DNA from: Mugil cephalus
Lineage: Eukaryota > Chordata > Actinopteri > Mugiliformes > Mugilidae
Length of the DNA stretch: 64,000 nt
Assembly: GCF_022458985.1 (NCBI RefSeq)
Contig: NC_061789.1
Location: 11,351,707-11,415,706 of the forward strand
Direction: 5' to 3'
Within the stretch, counting starts at the first letter, position 1. Every line of letters starts with the position of its first letter. The notes below the pieces were generated by a model, which ran no database searches, was not told the DNA's origin, and saw only the letters and a list, made by a program, of their open reading frames with translations. Of this stretch, positions 12,291 to 24,618 are shown one piece after another. Made by a program: the position numbers and the translations under genes.

Positions 12291-12965
12291 GAGCGGTTAT
12301 TCTCGGTGAACTCTTCACACAGGACGACATTAACAACTCCTGCCTAGCTACATTTCAGGAAATTGTGAAATTATTATTATCGTTTTTAAAAAGAGCACAT
12401 TTAATCTTTCCGCCTGGCAGAGTTAACCATAGTCACATTCGCAGCAGATGCCGGGTTTCGTTAAATCGAGCGCACCCGGTGCTGTGTTTTGTTGTTGTTT
12501 TTCAGCGGTGTGTCGTGTTTGGCCTGTCAAACCGTGTGACTTTCCGCTGGGACGACGAGACCGGGTTAACAGGGATGCACATGACTAAAAAGTAAGGCTT
12601 ATTTTCGGACTGTTTATCCCCCGTGTCAGTTTCTAACCTGACACCAGCTCCAGTTGTGGCGGCTCGTCTGCGTCTCGTTTGCTAAAATCCGTCGTCTACG
12701 CTAAGCTAGCCGCGTTAGCTTAGTTCGCTAGCCTCCGTCACTATTCTGAACAACAACAATAACATAGAGGAACGGTGGCCGGGTTTACCTTTAACGGGAA
12801 TATTTCAGATTATTTTAGTCAGTTTATGTTCGCTCTACTCATCTCGTGTCAGCGGTTGTGTGGTTGACTTGCTAGCTGCCGCTGTGTTGCCAGTTTGAGG
12901 TTTTTTGTTCTCACTGAAGGAGCCGTTGTGTTAATTTTTCTCCTTTTTGCAGGACCAGGAACACA

Positions 12966-15900
12966 ATGAAACCACCGTCTCAGACTCAGACAACTCCTGC
13001 CAGCAGCTTAGTGAGTACTGACAGCTCCGTACTCACGAAGAATGACTGATGTCAGAGTTATGAGCAGCTGCTGGTTTGTTCATCCCAGCCTGGTGTTCCC
13101 ATGCGTGGTTAAATTTCTCAGAAAATGATGTCAACATGCAGGCAACTGACAACAACAAACATATGCTTTTAATGGTCCTTAAAGGGACAGGGGAGAGACA
13201 CACAATGGAGAGGCCTTTCAGACAGCACTGGGGGCTGCCATCACTTTTGAATTCAACATTTAGTTGAATTGACACCCATGTTGAGCTACTTTTTAGTTTA
13301 AAACGAGCAATAAATCAGTGTTAAATCGTTTCTAAGTGATTTACTTGCAGTGAAAGCCGCAAACAACTGCTTACGATTATGTATTGAAGGCGAACCAAAA
13401 GCACAGATCTTGAATAAATTTACTTTTACTTTCAGTTTCGGTGACTGAGAAATTTGAGGCCTTGTTGTTTAGTCTAAAATAATTCAGGACAGTTTTCTAA
13501 TTAGAAAATTAAAAACAAACAGTTTAACTCAAAAACTACATCTAACTGAGAGTTAGATGTGGTGCGTGACGAGATTAGTAGTAACAAGTATATTTTAACT
13601 TTTCTTCTATATTCTTATTCTCTTCTATTATTATTAACTATAATTAACAATTAGTTACATCAGTGATTATTCTAATAAATGTTTGTTGATTATTTGATCA
13701 GATCTAAATTTGAAGATGTACAATTTCAGAGGATGAACCAGAATCTCAGATGTCATCTATTAAATGATCAATAAATGGCTTAAAATTTAATGAATTACTA
13801 AAACGTTAATTAACCATCATGTGTCATCTGTATTTGCAGGTATTTGAAGGCGTCTACAACAATCCTCGGATGCTTCATTTCCTCACCGCGGTCGTTGTGA
13901 GTCTTCTCCTGGAGAAACTTAATGCGTCCGTTGCCTCGTTTTGACCTGAACATTTTGTAACAGACGACCTAAACGTGTCCTCTGCTGCTTTCAGGGCTCC
14001 ACCTGCGACGTGAGAGTGAAAAACGGCTCGGTGTACGAGGGGATCTTCAAGACGCTGAGCTCGCAGGTGAGGAGCCTCGAGCTTCGGCCTTTTTTACGCG
14101 GTGATCGTTCTGCAGGCGCTAACGTTTTTGTCCTCGCGTTTAGTGTGAGCTGGCCCTGGATGCTGTTCATAAACGGAGTGATGACGACGGAGGCGGAGGA
14201 GGTGAGGGAGGAGGAGGAGGAGGAGGAGGAGGAGGAGGAGGCGGCCAGTCTTCTCCCAGGGTCGAGGACATTACCGACACCATGATCTTTAGCCCCGCTG
14301 ACCTCGTCACCATGACCTGCCGGGATGTTGATTTAAACTTTGCTGTTAGAGGTAATCAAACTTTAAGCAATGCTAGTATGTTAGTTATTATGTCTATTTT
14401 CAAAGAAAGAACCTCAAATCATAAGACGTAGCTAGAAGAATCAGTACTTAAACGATGCATATCCTCCAGGATACTTGTGAAAGAGCCAGAGCAGATGTTT
14501 TTGGTGCCTAGAGACACAAACTCCTAAATACTACTCTGCTGCATTAGACTTCTGTTCTTGAAAACAACTTAATACGTCTTGTGTTTGAGCAGACACGTTC
14601 ACGGACACTGCCATCAGCTCTTCGCGGCTGAACGGAGAGCACCGGGAGAAGGTGCTGCAGAGATGGGACGGAGACGGGAACGGAGAAAACTTTGAGCTGG
14701 AGGCCGACACGGTGAGAAAAGACACTCGCGCGCCGACGCTTTAGACGCGACAGGCAGGAAGCGGTGTTGGCATTAAATGTGGTGACACTCACATGCTATA
14801 GGCCTGTTGGTTAAGCAGTACGATCGGCAACAATGGCTTAGTTTTATATAAACACCAGCTGCTGCCTGGTTGTTGGTAGTGTCCACATTGTTTGTTACTG
14901 CTATGTTGTAATATATTGTGATGTCTCCATTATTTATTCATTCAAGAAGATACTGTAGTGAAACTAAAAGTAAAAGCTGAATGACTAATGATTATTTGTT
15001 CTCTCTCTCAGTCAAATGGTTGGGACGCCAACGACATGTTCAAGTTTAACGAGGAGACGTACGGCATCAAGTCCACGTACGACTCCAGCCTCTCCATGTA
15101 CACGTGAGTGAACTTCTCATCATTTAAAGCTGCGCTAAATAACAGTAATAATAATGCTCTTATCCTAGTCCTGCTACAAACAGCATGACCCGTTGTCGTA
15201 TGTGTTTCCCAGCATGCCTTTAGAGAGGGGAAACTCAGAGGGCTACCGGCAGCGTGAAGCGCGCGCCGCTCGGTTAGCCAGCGAGATCGAGGGCAACCTG
15301 CAGTACCGGCGGAGAGTGTCCTTGGAGAACGACGAGGGCAGAACCGAGGAGGAAAAATACAGCTCGGTCGTGCGGGACCGGGAGGAGAGGGGGAGCCCTG
15401 GATTCACCTCCACCAGCAGGTGAATGGATACACTCAGTTTGTGTGTTAGTGTTTTTGGAGACGGAGACTGGACACTCTCCTTTTTGAGAGTAATTTTCAT
15501 ATAAATGAAACACATTATTCAAACTGAGAACAGTAGATAAATAAAACTATTAAAACATGTTTAAAAACAGTAAATGAATCAGTTGTTTGTTCAGGCTTGT
15601 GTGTAACGTGTGAAACTGTTCGACACATCTGAACTTTCATGCTGAGTTCACTCAGAAACATCTGTTCGCTCGGCCGAATGAGCTGCGAAGGCCGCAGAAA
15701 TACTTGCGTGATTGAAAACAGGACACGATCCGATCTGCTTCCAGGAATTCCCCTCACTTCCTGTTTTCCCTCGCTCTTGTTTTCCAGGGAAGGTAAATAC
15801 ATCCCTCTCCCTCAGAGAGCCCGAGAGATCGGCATGTCTGCCGGCGGCGCGAGACCCGGAGCCTCCGGTCGAGCCGCAGCGCCCACTTCTTCCAGACACC

Positions 15901-18900
15901 TGCCTCCCAGCTCTTCTTCCCCCAAGCCGCCGTCTGATAGGAGCAGCCCGCTGTCCGTCCGGACCGCCTACTCTCCCCACCAACCGCAGAGCAGCCCGCC
16001 AGCGGCCGGCAGCCCGCCCTGCGCCAATCACGTTCTCCCGCACTCCCTCTCGCATCCGCAGGCGCTGGCCGACACGTCGCGCTCCTCTGTCAACGGAGGT
16101 ACGGAGCTTTTCGCCGGCAGCTCGCCGCGGTCACATCGGCAGCTACCGTAATGTTTTTAAAAGAGTTCACAAGAAAAAGTTGTAAAGGGAAGAAAAATGT
16201 AAAGTCAGTTTCCCGTTATGATTATTGTCTCAGGTCATAGAGAATTTCATTAATGTGACAAACATCTCGTAATACTGGTCCCGAATGGTTCCTTAGGATT
16301 TCAGGTGCAAAGAAGCAGATTTAAGACACAGAGTTTGACCTGGAGTTTGAATACAACTACCAGCAATGAGACAAAAGTAAAGCAGAGGCAACAGGCTACA
16401 AGCTATTTCAAATGGAAGCTACAAACAGACACCAGACATGTGATGGATGTAATATGCTACAAATTAACTACAAGAAAAAATAATTATTCTCTTTTAAACT
16501 GACGGCAAAACGAACTTGTTTGTGTCTTGTGTCTCAGACTGAGCTTGTATTAAGATCCGTCCACAGTTTAATCTCCCGCTGATGATTACGTGAACGTCGT
16601 CTCTTTCAGTTGCGTCCAGAACGTCCCCGAAATCTCAGAGGCTTCAGACCAACAGAACTCTCCGGACCCCAAACTCGCAGTCATCTCCTGCAGGTAACAG
16701 TCAGTCGGCTTTTATTTCCAGGCGTTTTCCGCCTCTTGTCAGTTTCGTCGCTTCACACTCTTTAACCTTCCTCCGTCTCCGTCCGTCCACCGGTCCACCC
16801 TCCAGTCTCTCGAACTCTGAAACCAGACGCCCCCCCCCAGGACCCCCCCTCAGTCGGCCCCGCTTACCTGGAGTCCTCACCCTCCGCTGTAACCGCGGCA
16901 CCCACTAGCACCACCAAACCCTCTGGTCCCACCCCACTCTTCCCAGTCGATGGTGAGACACGGTTTAGTTTCTTTTAGCAGATTTTCAAGTTTAGGAAAA
17001 AAAAAAAAAAAAAAAAACGCTCGACATACTTCGTGTAAAGATGCTTCAGCGCTGACATTCAGACGTTCTCTCCACGTTTTCCACAGTGAACGAAATCCTG
17101 AGCACAGCAGCTAAAGAGCGAACTGAGGGTCTGTCCAGTCCACAGGAGGGAAAAGGAGGCAAAGGTAAAAGATTTACTTTAGTTTGTGTCTTTTTATGAA
17201 GGAATACTGACAGCGGTGGAAGTAACAGAACCTCTGTCATCAGCTATTCAGTCGATCATTCAGATATTTTTATCTAAAATGAACATGTTCGCTCTTTACC
17301 ACCGTTAGTTGTAGCTCTTCTTAACTTCCCAGCTAATAGCAGCTCTTCCTTTAAATGAAATGTCTGGAAATGGTAAACGCAGACTACTGCCACCTGCTGG
17401 TGCGATCAGTCATCTCCTCTCAGCTCTGCCAGCGGGTGGTTCTTTGATGTGTGTTTGTTGCGTCCGGGCCTTAAAGCGTCTTTGTGGTGCATTTGATGAG
17501 TCCAGACCTCACTGTCTCTTTCACAGCTCCGTCAGTTCAGCAGAGGTCACAGCTGGAGGAGCTGCGCAAGTTCGGCAAAGAGTTCAGGGTAACGCTCAAA
17601 GTCAGACGCTCGAGATTTATTATTTATGAAGTGATATAAATAAATAATTCTACCGACTCTTCGCAACTGGCAGCAAAAAACTGAGTTGACCCGAGTTTCC
17701 CCGCTCTCTGTCCGTCAGCTGCAGCCCAGCTCTTCTCCCACAGCGAGTCCGGCCTCTGCGGGTCCCCCTCAGGACGCCTCCGCACCGGCCGTGGAGTCGC
17801 CCTCCTCTTCCTCCTCCTCCCCTGCCCCAGCTAAACCCGCCACCTCCCTCACCTCTGCTGCTCAAGATCTGCAGCAAACTACAGAGGCGGCCCCGCCCGC
17901 TTCCGCGCCCACCGCCCTGCCCGCTGCTCCACCGGGTCTGACGTCCGCCGCGGGGCCAGAGGGACCTCAGCCTGCGCCCCCCAACCAGCCGGCCGCAGCC
18001 AACAGCGGAGAGGAGGCGTGTCCAGAGGGAAGCGAACCAGCCGAGGCTGCGTCTCCGGCCGCAGTGTGAGTAACTACTACTGTCACGGCTGAATGTGTCT
18101 CCTTGATTAATTAAAGGCTGTGAAAAGTCTGTAACATATATGAGAATAACAAGTCTTAAATATTACTGTCAGTAGCATCATCCATAAAATGTATTTCTGT
18201 GATTATTATCAGAAAACTGCTCTGGAATTTGATACTATTATATATTTATTAGTTCTACTTATCCATGAATGACTAATTAACAATTGTTTGTAAGCGTTAG
18301 CTTCTGCTAATGATTCTTTTTTATTACTGATTATTTGCTCGAGTCAAAAATAAAAGATAATTCCCATGTTATAATACAGATTTGTGTCGTTTGATATCTG
18401 GGTTTGTTCACTTCGGTTTTATTTATATCCCGTCAATAACAATCCAGACTTATCAAACCCAGATTGTTCAATAGCCCGAGAAACTGGAACCGTTAAATGC
18501 TGAATAATTTTTTATTTGCTTGATCAAATAATCTCATCTCAGTGGAGGAAAGCACAGACTATGATCACTGTCTTTCGATCGTGCTATTAAATAGCATTTA
18601 AACTGATCTGGACGTGATTTCGCTGCTTGTTTTCTTCACGGTCGAATTAATTTTTCTCTTTTCTTTTCAGCCAAGTGAAAAACTCGACACTGAATCCGAA
18701 TGCAAAGGAATTTCTTCCCATTAAAGTAAACACAGTCCTGGTTAGTGTGACGTCGACCCTCTTGGTTAATTTAATAGACCGACGACGTCGAACTGGCAAC
18801 TCAAGAGTTTCCTCTTTGACTTGAATTCACAGAAGCCCGCGCCCACCCCCACCCCGCCCAGACTGACCCAACCCAGCCCCTCCGTGGTCCTGCCTCCTCC

Positions 18901-21900
18901 AGGACAGCCGGGAGGCGGAGCCATCTACACCAGCCCACCTGGACACTACCTATCCTACATGTCCCCCATCCCCCTACAGGGACACTCCATCCAGGTTCGT
19001 GTTTCGACGTTTGTTTTCGTTTTCGTCCCCCCAGAGAAAATGAGATGTGACTCTTGACGTCTCGTCGTCTTCCCCTCAGGCTCCTCAGATGTATCAGTAC
19101 ACCATGTCGACTGTCAACCAGGCCAAATACCGGCCCAAAGGTAAACACATACTGATACACAGCACAACAGAGTCAGTGAGGTATTTAGAAACCAGTGTAA
19201 AGTTGTCATTGAGAAACTTGGAGTTGCTGCCACCCTCTGGTTAGTCAGTGATATGACAGGAACTGATGTTTTCAAACACACTTTCAAAAAGTGTCTCAGT
19301 GTGAAGTTATTCTAATGTAGAAAGTATCTAACTATTAACGTGTACTACATCAGAAACATCTACAGCTCCACATTTAAATTTCCTGTTTACATCCCCAAAG
19401 CATTGTGGGAATCGTGGTTTAACTTGAGTCACGTGTTCTTGTGTTTCAGGCCCAGTTATGGGTTCTCGTCCCGACCATCACGGCTCTCAGGCCTCCACCA
19501 TGATTTCAGCTGCAGCCTCGGCAGCAGGACCCCCGCTGGTGGCTTCTCCCTACCCTCAGTCCTACCTGCAGTACGGGCAGGTGATCCAGGCCATGCCCCC
19601 CCACTACCACGGACAGGTACAGCAGCAGCACTTTCTGATAATGAGCGGTACTGTCATCAGTAGACCTTGATGTGTTCAGCTGAACGGAGATAATAGGAGA
19701 TCAGGATCACAGGAAATGAAACTATTCTTCTTGTTTCTTGTCTTGTTTTTCAAGGCGGTTTACTCAATGCTGCAGAGTGGTGCAAGGATGCTGACGTCTG
19801 GGGCCCCCCCTCAGGCCATGGGTCATCCCGGGCCCCAGTATCCCGGCCAGGGCGAAGGCCCACAGGGGCCCCAACAGGCCATGTATGGTAAGTAGGAGGA
19901 GGAGGACGTCCTCTCTGACCTGAATCATGACCCAGTGAAATGTTTGGAACAATCCACATGTGGTGCAAAATGCAGATTTATTTTAGTTCATACCTCCTAC
20001 ATAAGAAATGCATGTTACCTGAGAGGCCAACAAAAAAAAACTTCAAAGTTTAAAATCAGAAACACACCTGTGGCTAGTGCAGAAAATGTAGATAAGCTAC
20101 TCATACTGATTGGAGATTGGCCGATATATCGAGCCGATATTTACATTTTTTAGTGGTATCGATATCCAATACGCAGGTGCGTCCGATGATACATATTCAT
20201 ATATTATTTTCTCCAGCATCTAGCTGTGATGTACATTAAGAGGAAGGTGATTAAGAGTCAAGCATGAAAAAGTAATTTACAGATTGCTTCTCTCAAAGTG
20301 AGGTATCGGTATCGGCCATAAAAAATCTGTATCGGTCGATCTCTAATACTGATGAAGACTTAAAAAGTCAGAGGAGCTCAGTAAATGTTCAGTCGTTACA
20401 AGTCATAACTCTCTCATTTGTTCTGTCGCTCAGCTGCTCAGTCGTTCTCCCACCACTCGGGCTCCATCCATCATCCCCAGCCCTCCAGCACCCCTACAGG
20501 GAACCAGCCACCGCCCCAGCACGCAGCACCCAGTCCAGGACACGCCCAGGTGAGTGCTACCGAGTCAAGTTAATTACAGCAAGTTAATTAACAGCTTCTT
20601 TTCTATTAGTTATAAGCACAAATAAATTCAGGTGCAGATAGTAGAGTATAAGACATCCACACACCAGGGGGCGCTGATGCTGCCACGTGAAACACTGTAA
20701 CTTAAAACAAGGGACGTCATGATAGAAAACACTTTTGACGTCTCTGTGATTTCTTCATGTGAACTGTGAACATTTCCTTAGACTTAAACCAACTTTAATG
20801 ATCCACAAGGATCATTAATTAATATAAATTTACATTAATATCATTTATATTATGTTAGTGTTGGTCTTGATCTCCACCCTGATTTCCCCCTCAGGGCGGT
20901 CAGGGCGGCCCTCAGCCTCAGTCCTTGTTCCACTCTGGAGGTCTGTCAGCTCCCACGCCTCCTAACCTGCCGCCAGGCCACAGCTCTCCTCAGGCCTCCT
21001 ACACCATGCAGGGATACAGCATCCCCACCCACCAGCTTTCCCATGGCTTCTCAATCAGCCAACTCACACAGGTGAACATCCACAACAATCTAACCCACTC
21101 ATAAAGAACACAAGGCTAAAAAAAAAATACTTTTTTTTAATGATATGAATTTACATTTGTTATGATTATAATTTAAGTATTCGTCTCGGATAACTTCTGG
21201 GTATAACTTTCTATGATCCTTGACTCTAGTTTTCCTCTCTTCAGGCTCATGTACAAGGAGGTATGTCAGGACCTCCCCACGCTGCTGGCCACGCCCCCCA
21301 GCACCTCATGCTGCATTATCCCCCCCCTCAGCAAGGCGGCGGTGCCAACCCTCAGCACGGACCGCCACCCCAACAGGGGGCACCACAACACTTCTACATC
21401 GGACACCCACAAGGTAAAACCCTGGACAGAGACTGGGACTGGTCTTTAAAGTCACACATTATTAATAATTAGTTCAAATCAACCCAAATGTTTAATGTTC
21501 AGTGGAATTACAAATAAAAATGTTTGATAAATGTATTACACAGACATAAACTAATTCCTTCTGGAAAATACAGTATCTATTTAATCTAATCTTAGATAAA
21601 CGTTGAATGAAAACACTGAAACATTTGACGTGCATGCAAAACAAATCTGGTGCATTTTCAGAGAGCTTCTTTCAAGTCAGAGGAGCAAGCTGGAGATAAA
21701 GTCTGAGGCCAACCACATAAATATTCACCAACATGTTTACATGTAGTGTTTAACAGTTAAGTGTGTCATCGTGTGAAAGGCCTCCATTAGGCTATGAAAA
21801 AAGTTTTGTGTGTAAGGTTGCAATTTAATTTGAGTAGCCTGAATTCATCAAAACTCCTCATAAGTTCATCAAGTGATATTAATCGACCTGAGATCAAATA

Positions 21901-22228
21901 TAAATGGGGTTCTTTGACTCTTTTCAGATGGGAAGTAGAGATTTTAACGGGCCGACAACAGAGCCCTGAGGAACTCCAAGTTAATAACCGGGTAGAAGAG
22001 GTTTCGCAGTTGCCAGTTGACAGAGAAAAATAAATTTCTGTTGATAGGAATAAAAAAGATTGAATAAGTTTAAGACAGTTAAATAACTTTTTTTTTGCAT
22101 TCTGCTAAATAATTTTCATCAGGAGAACTGGGTTTAATAAAACATTTCTCTGTGTGTTGTGTCTTCCAGCTGTCCAGGTTCAGGCTCATCCCACTCAGCA
22201 GCTGTCCTTCCACCCCTCTGCCAACTGA
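12966..22228 (+). CDS. atxn2l: Ataxin-2-like protein (22 coding exons)
   Basis: RNA-binding protein of stress granules and P-bodies that binds poly(A)-binding protein. Exons from the chosen ATG: 12966-13010, 13840-13896, 13995-14066, 14144-14351, 14593-14711, 15012-15103, 15213-15419, 15788-16098, 16610-16693, 16806-16952, 17087-17164, 17527-17588, 17719-18065, 18671-18740, 18833-18994, 19080-19140, 19450-19616, 19755-19887, 20434-20549, 20895-21071, 21245-21413, 22170-22228; frame stays open for 980 aa. Lsm region from residue 16 (VFEGVYNN, GSTCDVRVKNG); a Gly tract at 74-92 is inserted in it; LsmAD about 171-240 (FKFNEETYGIKSTYDSSLS); PAM2 at about 614-627 (STLNPNAKEFLP); Pro/Gln-rich C-terminus ending SFHPSAN. 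A 5' exon ending at 12591 splices in frame to 12953 and would add 10 residues from an ATG at 12575; 12966 is chosen because the following MKPP resembles the ATXN2L N-terminus. Paralogue ATXN2 is similar; the neighbourhood favours atxn2l. Confidence 0.92.
14210..14250 (+). repeat. GGA trinucleotide run coding poly-Gly in atxn2l exon
   Basis: Eleven GGA codons in a row followed by GGC GGC sit inside the coding exon 14144-14351. With the preceding GGA GGC GGA GGA GGT GAG they encode Gly5-Glu-Gly13. The tract replaces a short linker in human ATXN2L and keeps the reading frame. Confidence 0.9.
20111..20345. mobile_element. hAT-type MITE, 235 bp, in atxn2l intron
   Basis: Terminal inverted repeats TGGAGATTGGCCGATA and TAGAGATCGACCGATA flank a non-coding interior rich in ATCGG/CGATA motifs. 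The element is bounded by a perfect 8-bp target duplication ATACTGAT at 20103-20110 and 20346-20353, diagnostic of the hAT superfamily. No transposase frame is present. Confidence 0.85.
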
Positions 22229-22530
22229 AACGTCCCCGTCACAGCTAGATTCAGGAGCCACGAAGGCAGTGGCACCCCAACTCGTAACATTCCCACCTCC
22301 TGACATCAAATTAACACGTCCTTATTTTTACCCAGATCTTTTAGACAAGCAGACAAGAGACAGGAACTTTTTGTGGACTTTCATATGCGAGTACAGACTG
22401 TTTTAACACGCGGACATGAAGATGGACTGAAGACGTTAAAACTGGTGGAAAGATTCGGACTGACAACAGTGGAAACATTGTTTTTCTCCCCGTCCCTCCT
22501 CTGTCCTTTTAAAGACAAAACCAGTTCATT

Positions 22531-22536
22531 AATAAA
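22531..22536 (+). terminator. atxn2l polyadenylation signal
   Basis: AATAAA about 300 nt after the atxn2l stop codon (22226-22228), followed by an A-rich run. It is the first canonical hexamer in the 3'UTR. Confidence 0.7.
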
Positions 22537-22539
22537 AAC

Positions 22540-23036
22540 AAAAAAAAAAATCTCCCGATTTCTGTCGTAATGTTTTGAATGTAGCACAGACAAATATTTC
22601 TCTACAGCTTCTATGTGTCCGTCTATCATCCATCGACTAGATCTGTCACTGAAAACCAACACATAACAACCAGATAATTGTAGAAAAAATAGAAATAGTC
22701 AACACTGACCATTGTCACACAAGAAATGGCTGTAGTTGCTTTAAATGCCGACTGCTGCTTGATGAGATACCTTTCAAAGTCCTTTGGAAGTTAGCGATTA
22801 TTAAACAAGAAAAATATCAAATGAGAAAATGCAATTGAAAATAGTTAGCCAAGCAGTTTTACCAATATTTTACTGTAATCATTCAACAAGAATTTGGTTC
22901 CAGTCGGCTCTATTGACAACTGCTGTTTGACGAAAAATATTCTCAAAAACAACGACTGCAGACAGTGAATGTTGGTGTAGATAAAATAACAAATCTGAAT
23001 TTCCGTTAAAAAGTTTTATGTGGATAAAAACTAGTA

Positions 23037-23068
<32 letters not shown>

Positions 23069-24618
23069 AAGCTGCTGCCAAAAAGGTTTTATTAAGGTTT
23101 AATTGATTTCTATTTGCATAAGAAAAATTCTAGTTCACACATCTGGAATAAAGGCCCAGAGACAGTAACCGTGGCAACAACACATAAATACACATTCTCA
23201 GGAGTTGTCAGTAAAATGAAAGTAAAGCTCAAACATCGTGTCGCCCACATGTACACCGTTCACTATGTCAGACAAAGGAAGAAAGGGTTCATCAATTTAA
23301 AAAAAAAAAAAAAAAAAAAAAAAGGAAAAAATGATAACTGACTGATTTCAGTTTAAGAATGAGAAAAAAAAAACTATTTAAAAGAACTGATTCAGATTCT
23401 GACCTGACGCCTGATAAACAGTAGTTGTTTGGGAGGATTTTCACTAAAGCTGCTGAGAAAAAAGGATTTAAATTTAGTGTTTCCAACCTTTGAGACTCTT
23501 AAAGAAACCGGTGTGACTGTGGATGGTGGTCAGTTCAATTAAACAGTTGTTTTTAACTGTATTAATAATTAATAAAAGATTAAAAAAGATAAGAAAAACA
23601 TTTACAGGACAAAGATGCAAATATTAGAGAAAAGTCCCAGGAAGTAAATGAGAAACTGGAACCACTTTAGACAGATGTTGACAGTTCTACAGATGATGAT
23701 TATTATTATTATTATTATTATTAGGCTACACTAGGGGCAGGACTAGATGCTAATGCCGGTCCACCTCTTTAATCCAGATCATGTTCCTCTGAGGATAAAT
23801 TATTACCTCAGTGATCCACTGTTCATCCAGCAACACGTTCAGCTCTCAAAATAAAATAAGAATATACAAACTCGATGTAACCTTTTGGTTAGCCTCAAAT
23901 AACTGAACTGAAAACACAATCTGAGGTATGAACAGGAGGAACAAACATATCACCATGTGTGCATTAACTATCTTCTTTTTTCCAAGTTCATTTCGAGCAG
24001 TGAACAGACGACCAGTGTGGTTTTTAATCTAAGGTTACATTTGTTGAGGTCATTTTAATTATTTGGGTTTGGCTGAAGCCTTTTTAATGTGATTTTCGGG
24101 GCAGGTGGACTAACTTTAATGTACACAGACACACTGGTTTGCGGCGTAACATAAGTGTGCAGACCAGACCACCATCTGATAACTGTGGTGCTGTGGAAAA
24201 CTTAAAAAGATTCTCAGGCAGGTTCTACACTGTCTGTCAATGATTTTAAAGTTGATTCACGGACATTCATTCACATTAACACAAAACACCCTGACCACAG
24301 GGGTATATATCTTCACCCCCAGCTCCCACTGCAACGTTGATCAAAGCTTTCGGACGCTGCTGTGACAGTGTAAGTCGAAGCAGGTTCAAAAATGTGGCTC
24401 CTGGTTGGTGTTTTACTTTGAAACTTTTCACTTTTGGAGAGGAGGCGGTGGGGAAGAGGCATGTTTCATTTCTCAGTTGTTCAGCTCTTTAAATAAACAC
24501 CATCAGTCATTACTGTGGGCCAAAAGTGGAAGAAGAAAAACGAAGGTGGCGGTTGAAAAGCTCACTGTGGTCAGGCAGTCAAGATGTCGCCCACTCGCCC
24601 GTCCCATCATGCACTGGG
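22540..24618. other. Convergent intergenic region between atxn2l and lat, including lat 3'UTR
   Basis: Both genes end into this stretch. I see no coding exon. It holds A-rich runs (23038-23070, 23299-23323) and an ATT microsatellite at about 23699-23723. A minus-strand AATAAA (TTTATT at 23087-23092) could serve lat but lies 1.5 kb past its stop, so the lat 3' end is uncertain. Confidence 0.5.

Noticed and set aside
12365-12595. Upstream in-frame ATG that would extend Atxn2l
   Set aside because: The extra residues resemble no ataxin-2 family N-terminus and the stretch is 5'UTR-like; the starts at 12966 or 12575 are more plausible.
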